Positions 17,459 to 26,321 are shown, counted from the first letter of the stretch. The stretch is DNA of 64,000 bases from Nocardioides soli (GCF_014191495.1 NZ_JACHWR010000001.1:1612001-1676000); one strand, 5' to 3'. Numbers and translations: made by a program. Notes: generated from the sequence alone by a model not told the origin.

Positions 17459-17827
17459 TCAGCGCTCGACCAGCGCCGCAGCCAGCACCCGAGCGATGTC
17501 CTCGACGTCGGCGGAGCCTTCGGCGACGCTCATCACCAGATCGAAGGCCTCGTCGTCGGTGAGGTCGACGCGGTAGCCGTTGACGTCGAGCAGAGTCGCG
17601 GTGCCGAACCAGGCCAGTCTCTTGTTGCCGTCGACGAGCGCATGATTGCGGCAGATCGAGTGCAGGAGCGAGGCCGCCTTGAGCTCGATCGACGGATACG
17701 CGTCGTCACCGAACAGGCTGGTCCGCGGTCGCGCCACTGCCGACTCCAGGAGGCCCACGTCGCGCACCGGCCCGGCACCGAGCTCCCTGGTCAACCACAG
17801 CAGATCCTCCAAGTCGAGGTACTCCAC
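17459..17827 (-). CDS. doc: Doc-type toxin (Fic fold)
   Basis: 122 residues, GTG start. The Fic motif is H62-ALVDGNKR70, the short Doc version with Lys before Arg, which phosphorylates EF-Tu rather than transferring AMP. Length and the preceding LLHSICRNH segment also fit Doc. It follows a ribbon-helix-helix antitoxin with a gap of three bases, forming a type II toxin-antitoxin pair. The usual aromatic residue of the motif is Leu here. Confidence 0.85.
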   Translation of the reverse strand: MEYLDLEDLLWLTRELGAGPVRDVGLLESAVARPRTSLFGDDAYPSIELKAASLLHSICRNHALVDGNKRLAWFGTATLLDVNGYRVDLTDDEAFDLVMSVAEGSADVEDIARVLAAALVER

Positions 17828-17830
17828 GAC

Positions 17831-18037
17831 CTAGGCCTTGCCGAGTCGGTCCAGCACCGGCCCCCACTCCTCCATCACCCGCTTGGCGCTCTCACTCACC
17901 CGCTCGCGGTGAGCACTCCGGTCACGCCGCTCCAGCACCGCGCGCCGAATCACCTCCTGCTTCGAGACCCCCTCCTGCTGCGCGAGCTCGGTCAGCGCCC
18001 GATCGAGCTCCTCGTCAGTGCGTACCGTCATGGCCAT
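17831..18037 (-). CDS. Ribbon-helix-helix antitoxin of the doc pair
   Basis: 68 residues from ATG at 18037 (18031 is an alternative). The N-terminal [20 protein letters not shown] followed by [16 protein letters not shown] is a CopG/MetJ-type ribbon-helix-helix. The C-terminal tail would wrap and block Doc. Pairing of Doc with a CopG-type rather than Phd-type antitoxin is common in actinobacteria. An imperfect palindrome lies just upstream. Confidence 0.82.
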   Translation of the reverse strand: MAMTVRTDEELDRALTELAQQEGVSKQEVIRRAVLERRDRSAHRERVSESAKRVMEEWGPVLDRLGKA

Positions 18038-18044
18038 ACCCCGA

Positions 18045-18063
18045 TGGTATCGATCTGGTACCA
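18045..18063. promoter_or_regulatory. Candidate antitoxin autorepression operator
   Basis: TGGTA and TACCA arms flank a 9-base centre directly upstream of the antitoxin start. Ribbon-helix-helix antitoxins usually repress their own operon from such a site. Confidence 0.4.
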
Positions 18064-18146
18064 CGCAGCCAATCAGGTCGGGAACGGACCCGCCACCTCG
18101 ATTGTTGGACACTGTGGACGAATCCCCCGACCGAGAAGGAGTGCCT

Positions 18147-18821
18147 GTGTTCCTCACACGCAAGGCCGAGATGGTCGCCCCCGAGCAGACGCTCGCGGGC
18201 CGCACCGAGCGGACGTTCCCGATCGCCGAGCGGCACCGGGTCCTGGACGCGCCGGTGGTCACCGACCCCGAGACCGGCGGGATCCCGGACGGCTACCAGG
18301 TGGCGCTCTTCGGCCTCGGCTGCTTCTGGGGCGCCGAGGAGATCTACTGGCAGATCCCCGGGGTCTGGTCGACCTCGGTCGGGTACGCCGGCGGCACGAC
18401 GCCGCACCCGACGTACGACGAGGTCTGCACCGGGCGCACCAACCACACCGAGGCCGTGCGGATCGTGTTCGACCCGGCCACGGTCTCGTACGCCGACCTG
18501 GTCAAGACCTTCTTCGAGATCCACGACCCGACCCAGGGCTACCGCCAGGGCAACGACGTCGGCACCCAGTACCGCTCGGCGATCTACTGGACGACACCCG
18601 AACAGGAGCGGATCGCCCGCGAGCTGACCGCCGCGTACGGCGCCGAGCTCGCCCGCCGGCGCCTCGGCGACATCACCACCGAGATCCGGCCCGCCGCTCC
18701 CCTCGACGACGGAGCGCCGTACTACTACGCCGAGGACGTGCACCAGCAGTACCTCGCCAAGAACCCCCACGGCTACCGGTGCCACGCCAACACCGGCGTG
18801 AAGTTCCCCGAGACCGCCTGA
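18147..18821 (+). CDS. msrA: Peptide methionine sulfoxide reductase A
   Basis: 224 residues. The catalytic C59 lies in GLGCFWG. YAGG, the Glu-rich substrate pocket and the C-terminal YRCHANTG with a recycling Cys are all present. It reduces methionine-S-sulfoxide in proteins. The GTG at 18147 follows aaggag at 18136-18141; GTG at 18141 is in frame but would overlap the ribosome site. The N-terminal 35-residue extension is usual for actinobacterial MsrA. Confidence 0.95.
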   Translation: MFLTRKAEMVAPEQTLAGRTERTFPIAERHRVLDAPVVTDPETGGIPDGYQVALFGLGCFWGAEEIYWQIPGVWSTSVGYAGGTTPHPTYDEVCTGRTNHTEAVRIVFDPATVSYADLVKTFFEIHDPTQGYRQGNDVGTQYRSAIYWTTPEQERIARELTAAYGAELARRRLGDITTEIRPAAPLDDGAPYYYAEDVHQQYLAKNPHGYRCHANTGVKFPETA

Positions 18822-18842
18822 GCCTCGAGGCTGAGCGCGCGA

Positions 18843-18878
18843 CTGGCGCCATCCCGCCCCCTGACAGGATGACGCCAG
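18843..18878. terminator. Hairpin between convergent msrA and P450 genes
   Basis: 12-bp arms at 18843-18854 and 18867-18878 (ctggcgccatcc against ggatgacgccag) match at eleven positions, with a 12-base loop. Confidence 0.6.
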
Positions 18879-18911
18879 CCCCCGCACGACTCCCGAGCGT
18901 CGCCTCGCGCG

Positions 18912-20084
18912 TCACCGAACCGGCAGTGACGCGAACCCCCTGACGGGTCCCGAGCTGAGTCGTTCGGCACCGGCCAGGTCCGCCTCCCAGCGGAAGCTCC
19001 GGTCGCCGAGGAGCGTCTGTAGCGCGATCCGGGTCTCCAGGCGGGCCAGGGCCGCCCCGAGACAGAAGTGGATGCCGCGGCCGAACGCGATGTGCTCGGG
19101 GCGACGGTCGATGTCGAAGACCTCCGCGTCGGCGAAGACCCGCTCGTCGCGGTTCGCCGCGCCGAACAGCAGCAGCACCGTGTCGCCGGGCCGCATCCAC
19201 TGCCCGTGCAGCTCGACCGGCCTGGTCACCGTGCGCGAGAGGCCCTGGACCGGCGAGTCGTAGCGGAGCAGCTCCTCGACCGCGCCCGGCACGAGGCCCG
19301 GGTCGTCCGCGAGCCGCTCGCGGCTCTCGGGGTGTGCGGCGAGCAGCACGACGCCGTTGGAGAGCAGGTTGGTGGTCGTCTCGTGCCCGGCCACGAGCAG
19401 CAGCAGGCAGAAGCCGAGGAGCTCCTCCTCGCTCAGGTACTGGCCCTCGACCTCCGCCTGGACGAGCGCCGTCATGAGGTCGTCCTCCGGGTAGGCCCGG
19501 CGTTCGGCGAGGAAGGAGGCGAAGTAGTCGTAGAGCGCGGTGGCCACCTCCACGCCCAGCTGGCCTCGACTGGGATTGGACTGGACGAAGGTGGTGGACC
19601 AGGCTCGGAACCGGTCCCGGTCCTCCCGCGGGACGCCGAGCAGGTCGGCGATGACGATCGCCGGGAGCGGCCCGGAGAACGCCGAGACGAAGTCCCAGTC
19701 ATCCTCCAGGGGGACCTGGAAGAGAAGGTCGGCGGCGATGCCCTCGATCGTCGTCTCGAGCGCCGCGATGCGACGCGGCGTGAAGGCCCGGCTGACGATC
19801 TGCCGCAGCTGGGTGTGCCGGGGCGGGTCGCTCATCACCAGCATGGGCAGGAGTATCGCGGTCATGTCCACGTCGGCCGGGGTCGGGAAGATGCCCGACG
19901 CGGAGGAGTACGTGATCGGGTCGGTGAGCACCGCGGCCACGTCGTGGTAGCGACTGAGTACCCAGCAGCCCGCCGCCGGGGACCAGTACAGGGGCGCACG
20001 ATCGCGAAGCTCGCGGTAGGTGGCGTACGGGTCCGCGATCACCTCCGGATCGAACGGGTCGTACCTCAGCTCGTGGTCGGACAT
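18912..20084 (-). CDS. Cytochrome P450
   Basis: 390 residues, typical soluble bacterial length. The I-helix has AGHETTTN, the K-helix has EELLR, and the haem loop is FGRGIHFCLG with thiolate C341. The sequence belongs to the broad CYP105/107-like group of actinobacteria; the substrate is unknown. It needs a ferredoxin and reductase, neither of which is adjacent. The divergent TetR gene and the palindrome between them suggest ligand-induced expression. Confidence 0.93.
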   Translation of the reverse strand: MSDHELRYDPFDPEVIADPYATYRELRDRAPLYWSPAAGCWVLSRYHDVAAVLTDPITYSSASGIFPTPADVDMTAILLPMLVMSDPPRHTQLRQIVSRAFTPRRIAALETTIEGIAADLLFQVPLEDDWDFVSAFSGPLPAIVIADLLGVPREDRDRFRAWSTTFVQSNPSRGQLGVEVATALYDYFASFLAERRAYPEDDLMTALVQAEVEGQYLSEEELLGFCLLLLVAGHETTTNLLSNGVVLLAAHPESRERLADDPGLVPGAVEELLRYDSPVQGLSRTVTRPVELHGQWMRPGDTVLLLFGAANRDERVFADAEVFDIDRRPEHIAFGRGIHFCLGAALARLETRIALQTLLGDRSFRWEADLAGAERLSSGPVRGFASLPVR

Positions 20085-20134
20085 CGGCGGCTCCCTTCGG
20101 GCCGGAGGTCGTACCGAGCATTTGGAGTGCTCGT

Positions 20135-20151
20135 TTGTACTAGCAGTACAA
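20135..20151. promoter_or_regulatory. TetR-type operator in the P450/TetR divergent region
   Basis: TTGTACTAGCAGTACAA is a perfect palindrome with 7-bp arms around AGC, placed 15 bases before the TetR start and about 50 before the P450 start. A second, weaker inverted repeat (GAGCA ... TGCTC, 20116-20132) lies beside it. The position suits repression of both genes. Confidence 0.6.
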
Positions 20152-20165
20152 CATACGATGTGGCC

Positions 20166-20816
20166 ATGCGGAAGCTTCCGGCCAAACTGGCCAGCCAGCT
20201 GTACGACGCGGCCGAGCTGATCGCCGAACGGGGCCTGGACGGCACCAAGATCGATGACATCGCCGAGGTCACGGGCATCCCCAAGGCGACGATCTACTAC
20301 CACCTGGACGGCAAGAACGGCGTCCTGGAGTTCCTCCTGGGCGACCTGCTCGACCTGATCGCCGGCGCCGTCGGGGTGGCCGTGAGCGGACCCGAGGACG
20401 CCCGGACCCGGCTCGAGGCCGCGATCGTGGCGCAGCTCGGCGTGATGCTCGAGCACCCGTTCCTGTGCCGCGCCCTGGTGGGCGACCTGGGCCGCGCGAC
20501 CCGGCTGCCCGAGCTCGCGGTCGCGATCCACAGCACCTTCTACGAGCCGATCGAGCGGCTGCTCGCCGAGGGGGTGGCCGACGGGTCCCTGCGCCGGGTC
20601 GCCGATCCGGCCACCGTCGCCATGAGCGTCTTCGGCGCCATCACCATCGCCGGCCTCAGCGTCGCCGTCGAGGGGCCGTGCGAGAGGCCGGTCGAGGAGG
20701 CCACGCGCCTGGCCGCCGCGATCGGCGAGCTGATCCTCAGCGGCCTCGCGACCCACCCCGCCGCCCCCGCCGCCCCCGACGGCCCCGACGGCCCCGACGG
20801 CCCCGAGAACGGCTGA
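20166..20816 (+). CDS. TetR-family transcriptional regulator
   Basis: 216 residues. Residues 8-55 form the TetR helix-turn-helix (TKIDDIAEVTGIPKATIYYHL). The remainder is a helical ligand-binding domain. The last residues are a short PDG tandem repeat encoded by a 9-bp DNA repeat. Divergence from the P450 gene and an intervening palindrome indicate that it controls the P450 and itself. Ligand unknown. Confidence 0.9.
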   Translation: MRKLPAKLASQLYDAAELIAERGLDGTKIDDIAEVTGIPKATIYYHLDGKNGVLEFLLGDLLDLIAGAVGVAVSGPEDARTRLEAAIVAQLGVMLEHPFLCRALVGDLGRATRLPELAVAIHSTFYEPIERLLAEGVADGSLRRVADPATVAMSVFGAITIAGLSVAVEGPCERPVEEATRLAAAIGELILSGLATHPAAPAAPDGPDGPDGPENG

Positions 20817-20847
20817 GGTCCGCGCGGGCGGGGTCTACCGTCGACGG

Positions 20848-21210
20848 ATGGCCATCGCTCGCTTCCCGACCTTCGTCTACGACTGCCCCGACGCCGGCCG
20901 ACTGGCCCGCTTCTACGCCACACTGCTCAGCTGGGACGTGCAGGAGGACCCCGGCGGCTGGATCGACATCAGGCCCGCCGACGGCGGCTCGTGCATCTCC
21001 TTCCAACAGGTCGAGGGCTACCGGGCGCCCGAGTGGCCCGGCCAGGAGCGGCCCCAGCAGCTCCATCTCGACGTGGTGGTGCCCGACCTCGACGCGGCCG
21101 AGGCCGAGGTGCTGGAGCTCGGGGCGACCCGGGCCGCGCACCAGCCGGGCACGACGTTCCGGGTCTTCCTCGACCCCGCCGGGCACCCGTTCTGCCTGTG
21201 CACCCAGTGA
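20848..21210 (+). CDS. VOC/glyoxalase-like protein
   Basis: 120 residues, one complete VOC unit of two beta-alpha-beta-beta-beta modules. His in LHLDVVVPD and the closing DPAGHPFCLC pattern are typical of the actinobacterial glyoxalase-like group. It follows the TetR gene by 31 bases on the same strand. No substrate can be assigned. Confidence 0.8.
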   Translation: MAIARFPTFVYDCPDAGRLARFYATLLSWDVQEDPGGWIDIRPADGGSCISFQQVEGYRAPEWPGQERPQQLHLDVVVPDLDAAEAEVLELGATRAAHQPGTTFRVFLDPAGHPFCLCTQ

Positions 21211-21212
21211 CG

Positions 21213-22583
21213 TCAGCGGCGCACCTTCGCGGTGGCCTTGCTGGTCACGACCTTCGTCGGCAGCTGCGGTGCCGTCGCCGTCACCCGCACCGAGATCCGG
21301 CGCCCACGGTCGGCGGCCTTGAGCCGATACCGCTTCGCGGCCCCCGCTCCGCCGGCGACCGGCTTGCCGTTGCGCATCCACCGGAACGAGACCTTCGCCG
21401 GCTGCGGGGCGAGCCGCGGCGCCACGGCACGGAGCACCCTGCCCACCTTCGCGACCCCGCGGACCTGCGGTCCCTTCACCACCGAGAACGCCGCCGGACC
21501 GGGCTGCGGCCCCGGGGTGGGGTTCGGACCCGGCTGCGGGCCCGGCTGGGGACCCGGCTGCGGCCCCGGCTGCGGACCCGGGAGGGGCGCGGGCCCCCGC
21601 GCCGGGTCGAACGGCGTGGCGGACCAGTCCGGCGCCTGGGCGTTCGGGATCAGCAGGCTCGGCGCGGGGCAGCCGGTGCTCACGTCCGCACCGGCCGCCC
21701 AGACGCCACCACCCTGCTGCCAGGCGACGGTCGTGCTGTCCGGGGAGAACGTCGGGCTCGCCTGGCCCGCGGCCGCGGCGGTCTGGCAGGCCAGCACCGG
21801 CGCGAGCGGCGCCGGCCCGGAGCGGGCGTTGCCGCGAACGCCGTACCGCGCGATCCGGGTCGACGTCCCGGATCCGCGCACGCCGGCGAGCCAGCGGCCG
21901 TCCGGCGAGAGCTCCACGTCGTCGAGGTCGGTGGCCTCGCTCCAGTGCACGGTCTCGATGTCCATGAACCACGAGCGCGGCGCCAGGTGGAGGTCCTTGA
22001 ACATCGCCAGGTCGTCGTCCAGGTTCATCTGGATCGTCCGGCTGTCGCCCACCCACGACGGCGACCAGAGGTAGGTCTGGCCGTAGGTCATCGGCAGGTC
22101 CATCGTGTCGGTGCCGGTGATCGCGGTGACGGCGTGGTCGCGGCACTGCTCGCCGGGAACACAGCCCCAGACGCTGATCGTGTAGGCCACCAGCAGGCCG
22201 TCCGGCGAGATCGCGGCCTGCCGGATCGGCCCGTCGATCTCCCGGTTGAGAGCGGGGCTCATCAGGCCCGGCGGGTCCAGCCGGTTGCGCACGCTGCCGT
22301 TCTGGCCCAGGAAGACGATCTCGCTCCCGTGGCCCGCGGCGATCGTGCCGTCGTCGGACTGCGTGGGCGAGACGTACGGCGAGGCCGCCGTCCCGTCCTG
22401 GGTCACCTGGTGCACCGACGTGCCGTCGCCGCTCGCCACCCAGACGTTGTGGCCCCGGACGAAGACGATCGATCCGGCCGCCGCGAGTGTCTCCGTCGGC
22501 TCGGCGACGGCACCGGCGGTCGGCACCAGCAGGGCCGTGGCGGTCAGGACGGCCGGGACGACCCGGCGGATGTGGCGGCGCAT
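21213..22583 (-). CDS. Secreted beta-propeller-like protein with Pro-Gly linker and C-terminal Ig-like domain
   Basis: 456 residues. Signal peptide at about 1-28. The main part has TolB/WD40-like blades with repeated SPDGRWLAGV, SPDGLLVAYT and FSPDSTTVAW strands. A linker of repeated PGPQ (about residues 330-360) leads to a C-terminal beta domain (VSFRWMRNGKPV onward) of the kind used in cell-surface repeat proteins. Likely exported and wall- or polymer-associated. No catalytic residues are seen. Confidence 0.7.
   Translation of the reverse strand: MRRHIRRVVPAVLTATALLVPTAGAVAEPTETLAAAGSIVFVRGHNVWVASGDGTSVHQVTQDGTAASPYVSPTQSDDGTIAAGHGSEIVFLGQNGSVRNRLDPPGLMSPALNREIDGPIRQAAISPDGLLVAYTISVWGCVPGEQCRDHAVTAITGTDTMDLPMTYGQTYLWSPSWVGDSRTIQMNLDDDLAMFKDLHLAPRSWFMDIETVHWSEATDLDDVELSPDGRWLAGVRGSGTSTRIARYGVRGNARSGPAPLAPVLACQTAAAAGQASPTFSPDSTTVAWQQGGGVWAAGADVSTGCPAPSLLIPNAQAPDWSATPFDPARGPAPLPGPQPGPQPGPQPGPQPGPNPTPGPQPGPAAFSVVKGPQVRGVAKVGRVLRAVAPRLAPQPAKVSFRWMRNGKPVAGGAGAAKRYRLKAADRGRRISVRVTATAPQLPTKVVTSKATAKVRR
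21499..21594. repeat. 12-bp tandem repeats encoding a PGPQ linker
   Basis: Degenerate 12-bp units encode the Pro-Gly-Pro-Gln linker of the secreted propeller-like protein. The unit length preserves the frame. Confidence 0.7.
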
Positions 22584-22721
22584 GCTCCCCCTCGAGACGG
22601 ACGACCTCCCACCGAACCCCGGCCACGGCCCGGCCCGGCAGGGGCACGTGTCCCGACTTGTCGGGCGGGCGCACCGCCGGGGCCCGCCCGGTCCCACCAC
22701 CGGTTTGGAACAATCGAGGCC

Positions 22722-24056
22722 ATGACCGAGCTGCCCCGCAAGGCCGTGGCGCGGACGGCGAGGCTCGCCGCCCTGCCGATCGGGTACGCCGGGCGCAGCG
22801 CGCTCGGGCTCGGCAAGCGGATCGGCGGGAAGCCGGCGGACGCCGTGCTGTCCGAGATCCAGCAGCGCACCGCCGAGCAGCTCTTCCGCACGCTGGGCGA
22901 GCTCAAGGGCGGCGCGATGAAGTTCGGCCAGATGCTGTCGGTGCTGGAGTCGGCCTTCCCGGAGGAGCTGGCCGAGCCCTACCGCGACCAGCTCACCAAG
23001 CTCCAGGACGCCGCTCCCCCGATGCCGACCGCGACCGTGCGGGAGATCCTGGCCGCCGACCTCGGCGCGGACTGGCGGGACCGGCTCGTCTGGCTCGACG
23101 GCGGGCCGACGGCCGCGGCGTCCATCGGCCAGGTGCACCGCGGTCGGTGGGCCGACGGGCGCGACGTCGCGGTCAAGGTGCAGTACCCCGGCGCCGGCGA
23201 CGCGCTCCGCTCCGACCTGCGCGCGATCTCCCGGGTGGCCCGGACGGCGGCCCCGCTCGTGCCCGGGCTCGACCTCAAGCCGCTCGTCGAGGAGCTCCAG
23301 GCCCGCGCGGCCGACGAGCTCGACTACGACCTGGAGGCCGAGGCACAGCGCACCTTCGCGGCGGCGTTCCGCGACGACCCGGAGATCGTGGTGCCCGACG
23401 TCGTCGACGTCGGTGCCACGACGCTGGTCACCGAGTGGCTGGAGAGCCCCGCGTCGCTCGCCTCGATCATCGCGAGCGGCACGCCGGAGGAGCGCGACCA
23501 CTACGGCGAGCTCTTCGTGCGCTTCCTCTTCAGCGGCCCGGTGCGCACCGGCATGCTGCACGCCGACCCGCACCCGGGCAACTACCGCATCCTCCCCGGC
23601 CCCGACGGCGAGCCGGGCCGGCTGGGCGTGCTCGACTTCGGCGCCGTCGCCCGACTGCCCGAGCGGGGCCTGCCCGAGGCGATGGGCCGGCTGCTGCGGA
23701 TCGCCGCCGACGAGGACGAGGACGGGCTGGTCGCGGGGCTGCGCCGCGAGGGTTTCATCAAGGAGCGCATCTCGGTCGACGCCGACCAGGTGCTCGACTA
23801 CCTGGCGCCGTTCGTCGAGCCGACGAGGACCGAGCGGTTCCGGTTCAGCCGTGCCTGGATGCGCACCCAGTTCACCCGGATCAACGACCCGCGCAGCCCG
23901 GCGTACACCGTCGGCATGAAGCTCAACCTGCCGCCGTCGTACCTGCTGATCCACCGCACCTGGCTCGCCGGTCTCGGCGTGCTGTGCCAACTGGAGTGCG
24001 AGGCGCCGTTCCGGCAGATCCTCACCGACTCGCTGCCCGGCTTCGCCGGCGAGTGA
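22722..24056 (+). CDS. ABC1/UbiB-family atypical kinase
   Basis: 444 residues. The family's hallmarks are present: GGAMKFGQMLS (KxGQ), the Ala-rich loop AAASIGQVH, the lysine strand VAVKVQYPG, the catalytic HADPHPGNY and the metal-binding LDFGAVA. UbiB/ADCK proteins support quinone or lipid metabolism. Mycolata and other actinobacteria carry several copies. It has no visible transmembrane helix and is divergent from the secreted propeller gene. Confidence 0.88.
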   Translation: MTELPRKAVARTARLAALPIGYAGRSALGLGKRIGGKPADAVLSEIQQRTAEQLFRTLGELKGGAMKFGQMLSVLESAFPEELAEPYRDQLTKLQDAAPPMPTATVREILAADLGADWRDRLVWLDGGPTAAASIGQVHRGRWADGRDVAVKVQYPGAGDALRSDLRAISRVARTAAPLVPGLDLKPLVEELQARAADELDYDLEAEAQRTFAAAFRDDPEIVVPDVVDVGATTLVTEWLESPASLASIIASGTPEERDHYGELFVRFLFSGPVRTGMLHADPHPGNYRILPGPDGEPGRLGVLDFGAVARLPERGLPEAMGRLLRIAADEDEDGLVAGLRREGFIKERISVDADQVLDYLAPFVEPTRTERFRFSRAWMRTQFTRINDPRSPAYTVGMKLNLPPSYLLIHRTWLAGLGVLCQLECEAPFRQILTDSLPGFAGE

Positions 24057-24121
24057 CCCGAACTGACGATTGTCGGCACCCACCGCCGGGCGCACGCTGG
24101 AAGGTGGCCCAGGAGGTTGCC

Positions 24122-24505
24122 ATGACACTGACCGACAGTGCCGTCGCGGTCATGCTCCCCGTCGGGGACGCCGCGCGGGCGCAGGACTTCTACGAGAAAC
24201 GCCTCGGACTCGCCTTCGACGGCGCCGGCCCCGGTGGCGAGCTGATGTTCCGCCTCACCGGGGGCTCCCACCTCGCGCTCCGCCCGCTCCCCGACGTGCG
24301 GCCCTCCCCGAACACGGCGATGAGCTTCGAGGTCGGCGACATCACCAGCGAGATCTCCGACCTCGAGTCGCGCGGGGTGCAGTTCGAGGACTACGACCTG
24401 CCGGACCTCAAGACCGTCGACCACGTCTTCGACGACGGCGCGATGAAGGCCGCGTGGTTCCTCGACCCCGACGGGAACATCCTCTGCCTCCACCAGCCCG
24501 CGTAG
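24122..24505 (+). CDS. VOC-family protein
   Basis: 127 residues with two VOC modules (VAVMLPVGDAARAQDFYEKRLG, then FLDPDGNILCLHQ). The aggagg ribosome site at 24111-24116 gives the start. It lies 65 bases after the ABC1 kinase. Metal ligands are only partly conserved; function unknown. Confidence 0.8.
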   Translation: MTLTDSAVAVMLPVGDAARAQDFYEKRLGLAFDGAGPGGELMFRLTGGSHLALRPLPDVRPSPNTAMSFEVGDITSEISDLESRGVQFEDYDLPDLKTVDHVFDDGAMKAAWFLDPDGNILCLHQPA

Positions 24506-24519
24506 GCCGCCTCGGTCGC

Positions 24520-24573
24520 CCGGGACGTCATACGTTGCGAGGAAGCGGATCCTCGCAACGTATGACGTCCCGG
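24520..24573. terminator. 23-bp perfect bidirectional hairpin
   Basis: Arms at 24520-24542 and 24551-24573 are perfectly complementary, with an 8-base loop aagcggat. It lies between two convergent VOC genes. The stem is unusually long and has no U-tract. Confidence 0.75.
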
Positions 24574-24595
24574 CGCCTCCCGGCTCGGCTCCGGC

Positions 24596-25330
24596 TCAGC
24601 GTGGCGATCGCCGCGTGACGCAGTAGGCCAGCCCGGTGGGGTCGGTCAGCACCGTCCACCAGTCGTGCCGGGCGGCGAGCGACGCGCCGAGGCCGAGGTG
24701 CCGCTCGACCTCGCGGTCGCGGTCGTCGGCGGACAGGTCGAGGTGGGCGGTGACGGCCGGCTGCTCGCCGTCGAGCCGCTGGATCAGCCAGCGCAGCGGC
24801 TGGTCGTCGGGCGGCTGCAGGCGAGCGAACTCGGGCGACACCGACGCGTCGAGCTCCCAGCCGGTGAGCACGCGCCAGAACTCCACCTCGACGTCGTACG
24901 CCGAGGGCGGGATGTCGAGGCAGACCTGGTCGACCTGGGAGCGGCCGTCGGGCCAGATCGCGGGGCGCGGCCGGGTGCGCGCTGGATGGTCGACGAAGCA
25001 GAACACGAAGCCGCCGGGCGACCGCAGCACGACGTACCCCTGCTCGTGCCGGACCAGCACGTGCCCGCCGAGCTCCACCGCGGCCTCGGCCGCGATCGTG
25101 GGCGCGGGGACGTGCAGGTCGAGGTGGATCCGGCTGGGCCCGTCGCCGAGATGCTGGACCCGGAGGTAGCCGTCACCGTCGGGCGGCACGAGCGTCGCGA
25201 AGTGGTCGCGCTCGCCGCGCGGCGCGGAGACGTCGTAGCCGGTCACACCGCGCCAGAAGGCGATGCCGCTGTCGAACGTGCCCGGCGCGAAGTCCAGGAA
25301 CGCGCTCACCCAGGAGGGGGTGGTCGTCAT
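24596..25330 (-). CDS. Double-domain VOC protein
   Basis: 244 residues: two VOC repeats, about 1-125 and 126-244, each ending with a DPTGLAYCV or PGGFVFCFV strand. The start at 25330 overlaps the end of the upstream PNPOX-like gene by four bases. Length and pattern fit the actinobacterial glyoxalase-like domain group. Function unknown. Confidence 0.75.
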   Translation of the reverse strand: MTTTPSWVSAFLDFAPGTFDSGIAFWRGVTGYDVSAPRGERDHFATLVPPDGDGYLRVQHLGDGPSRIHLDLHVPAPTIAAEAAVELGGHVLVRHEQGYVVLRSPGGFVFCFVDHPARTRPRPAIWPDGRSQVDQVCLDIPPSAYDVEVEFWRVLTGWELDASVSPEFARLQPPDDQPLRWLIQRLDGEQPAVTAHLDLSADDRDREVERHLGLGASLAARHDWWTVLTDPTGLAYCVTRRSPR

Positions 25331-25641
25331 GACACCGGCTTGTGGAGCACCGCGCCGGTGGGGGTGATCACCACGTCGTCGCCGTCGGCGACGGCGGTGC
25401 CGTCGACGAGCAGCGTCATGCCGGGGTTCGCCAGCGGTGGGAAGAGCAGCGTCACCGGGGGATGGGCGCCGACGTTGGCGACCGAGCCGCGGCCGGGCGT
25501 GGGCACGCGCAGCACGCCGTCGGCGGGCACGGCGCGCACGGAGACGGCCTTCACCAGGCCGTCGCGCGAGGTGAGGAGGTAGCCCCGGTCGTACTCGGCG
25601 AGCCGGTCCGGGAGGTCGGCAAGGTCGACGACAACACTCAT
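25327..25641 (-). CDS. Small PNPOX-like split-barrel protein
   Basis: 104 residues. Beta-rich, with VKAVSVRAVPADGVLRVPTP and TLLVDGTAVADGDDVVITPT strands that resemble the pyridoxamine-phosphate-oxidase/flavin reductase split barrel seen in short actinobacterial proteins. It is coupled by four-base overlaps to YigZ upstream and to the double VOC gene downstream. No flavin-binding residues can be stated with certainty. Confidence 0.55.
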   Translation of the reverse strand: MSVVVDLADLPDRLAEYDRGYLLTSRDGLVKAVSVRAVPADGVLRVPTPGRGSVANVGAHPPVTLLFPPLANPGMTLLVDGTAVADGDDVVITPTGAVLHKPVS

Positions 25642-26285
25642 GAAGTGAGGCTATCGACCCAGCGCTCACCCGCCACCGTGGTCGTCGCGGCTCCGGCCGT
25701 GAGTTCGGCGAGCAGCGCGGCGAGCCGCGGCTCCTCGCCGGGGAGTACGCCGAGCGTCAGGGCGACGCGGGCGTCGTACTGCCGGTCGAGCACGGCGATC
25801 CCGCGGGCGCGCAGGTCGCTCTCGACGCGGCCGGCGTCCGCGTGGTCGAGCTCGAGGAGGTGCTCGCGCACGAGGGTGCGGCGCAGGGTCCCGGCCTCGG
25901 CGAGCGCGGCCCGGACGGCGTCGCCGTACGCCCGCACCAGGCCGCCCGCGCCGAGCAGGGTGCCGCCGAACCAGCGGGTCACGACCGCGACCGCGTCGCT
26001 CACCTCGTGGCCACGGAGCACGTCGAGCATCGGCGCACCGGCGGTGCCGGCCGGCTCGCCGTCGTCGGAGGAGCGCTCGACGGGCACCAGCGACGCACCG
26101 GGGGCGTGCTGCTGGATCCGGAACGCCGAGCAGTGGTGCCGAGCGTCCCAGTGCTCGCGCCGCAGTCCGTCGACGACGGCCCGGGCCGCGTCCTCGGTCT
26201 CGACCCGGCGCAGGGTGCACCGGAAGCGCGAGCGCTTCACCTCGATCTCGGCCTCCGCGTCGCGGGCGAGGGTCAGGTAGCTCAC
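25638..26285 (-). CDS. yigZ: IMPACT/YigZ-family protein
   Basis: About 215 residues. The N-terminal UPF0029 domain carries the family sequence SSDDGEPAGTAGAP and VTRWFGGTLLGAGGL. The C-terminal DUF1949 domain completes the fold. Homologues act on translation control or small-protein trimming. GTG codons at 26288 and 26285 are both possible starts; both lie in an 11-bp tandem repeat. Confidence 0.88.
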   Translation of the reverse strand: MSYLTLARDAEAEIEVKRSRFRCTLRRVETEDAARAVVDGLRREHWDARHHCSAFRIQQHAPGASLVPVERSSDDGEPAGTAGAPMLDVLRGHEVSDAVAVVTRWFGGTLLGAGGLVRAYGDAVRAALAEAGTLRRTLVREHLLELDHADAGRVESDLRARGIAVLDRQYDARVALTLGVLPGEEPRLAALLAELTAGAATTTVAGERWVDSLTS

Positions 26286-26321
26286 CACGTCGTCACCACG
26301 TCGTCACCACGTCGTCACCAC
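26283..26321. repeat. 11-bp tandem repeat at the TauE/SafE-YigZ junction
   Basis: Three exact copies of caccacgtcgt start at 26283, 26294 and 26305, followed by a partial unit. They span the stop of the TauE/SafE gene and the GTG start of yigZ. Copy-number change would alter the spacing between them. Confidence 0.85.

Noticed and set aside
18144..18149. GTG at 18141 as msrA start
   Set aside because: It overlaps the aaggag ribosome site; GTG at 18147 has proper spacing.
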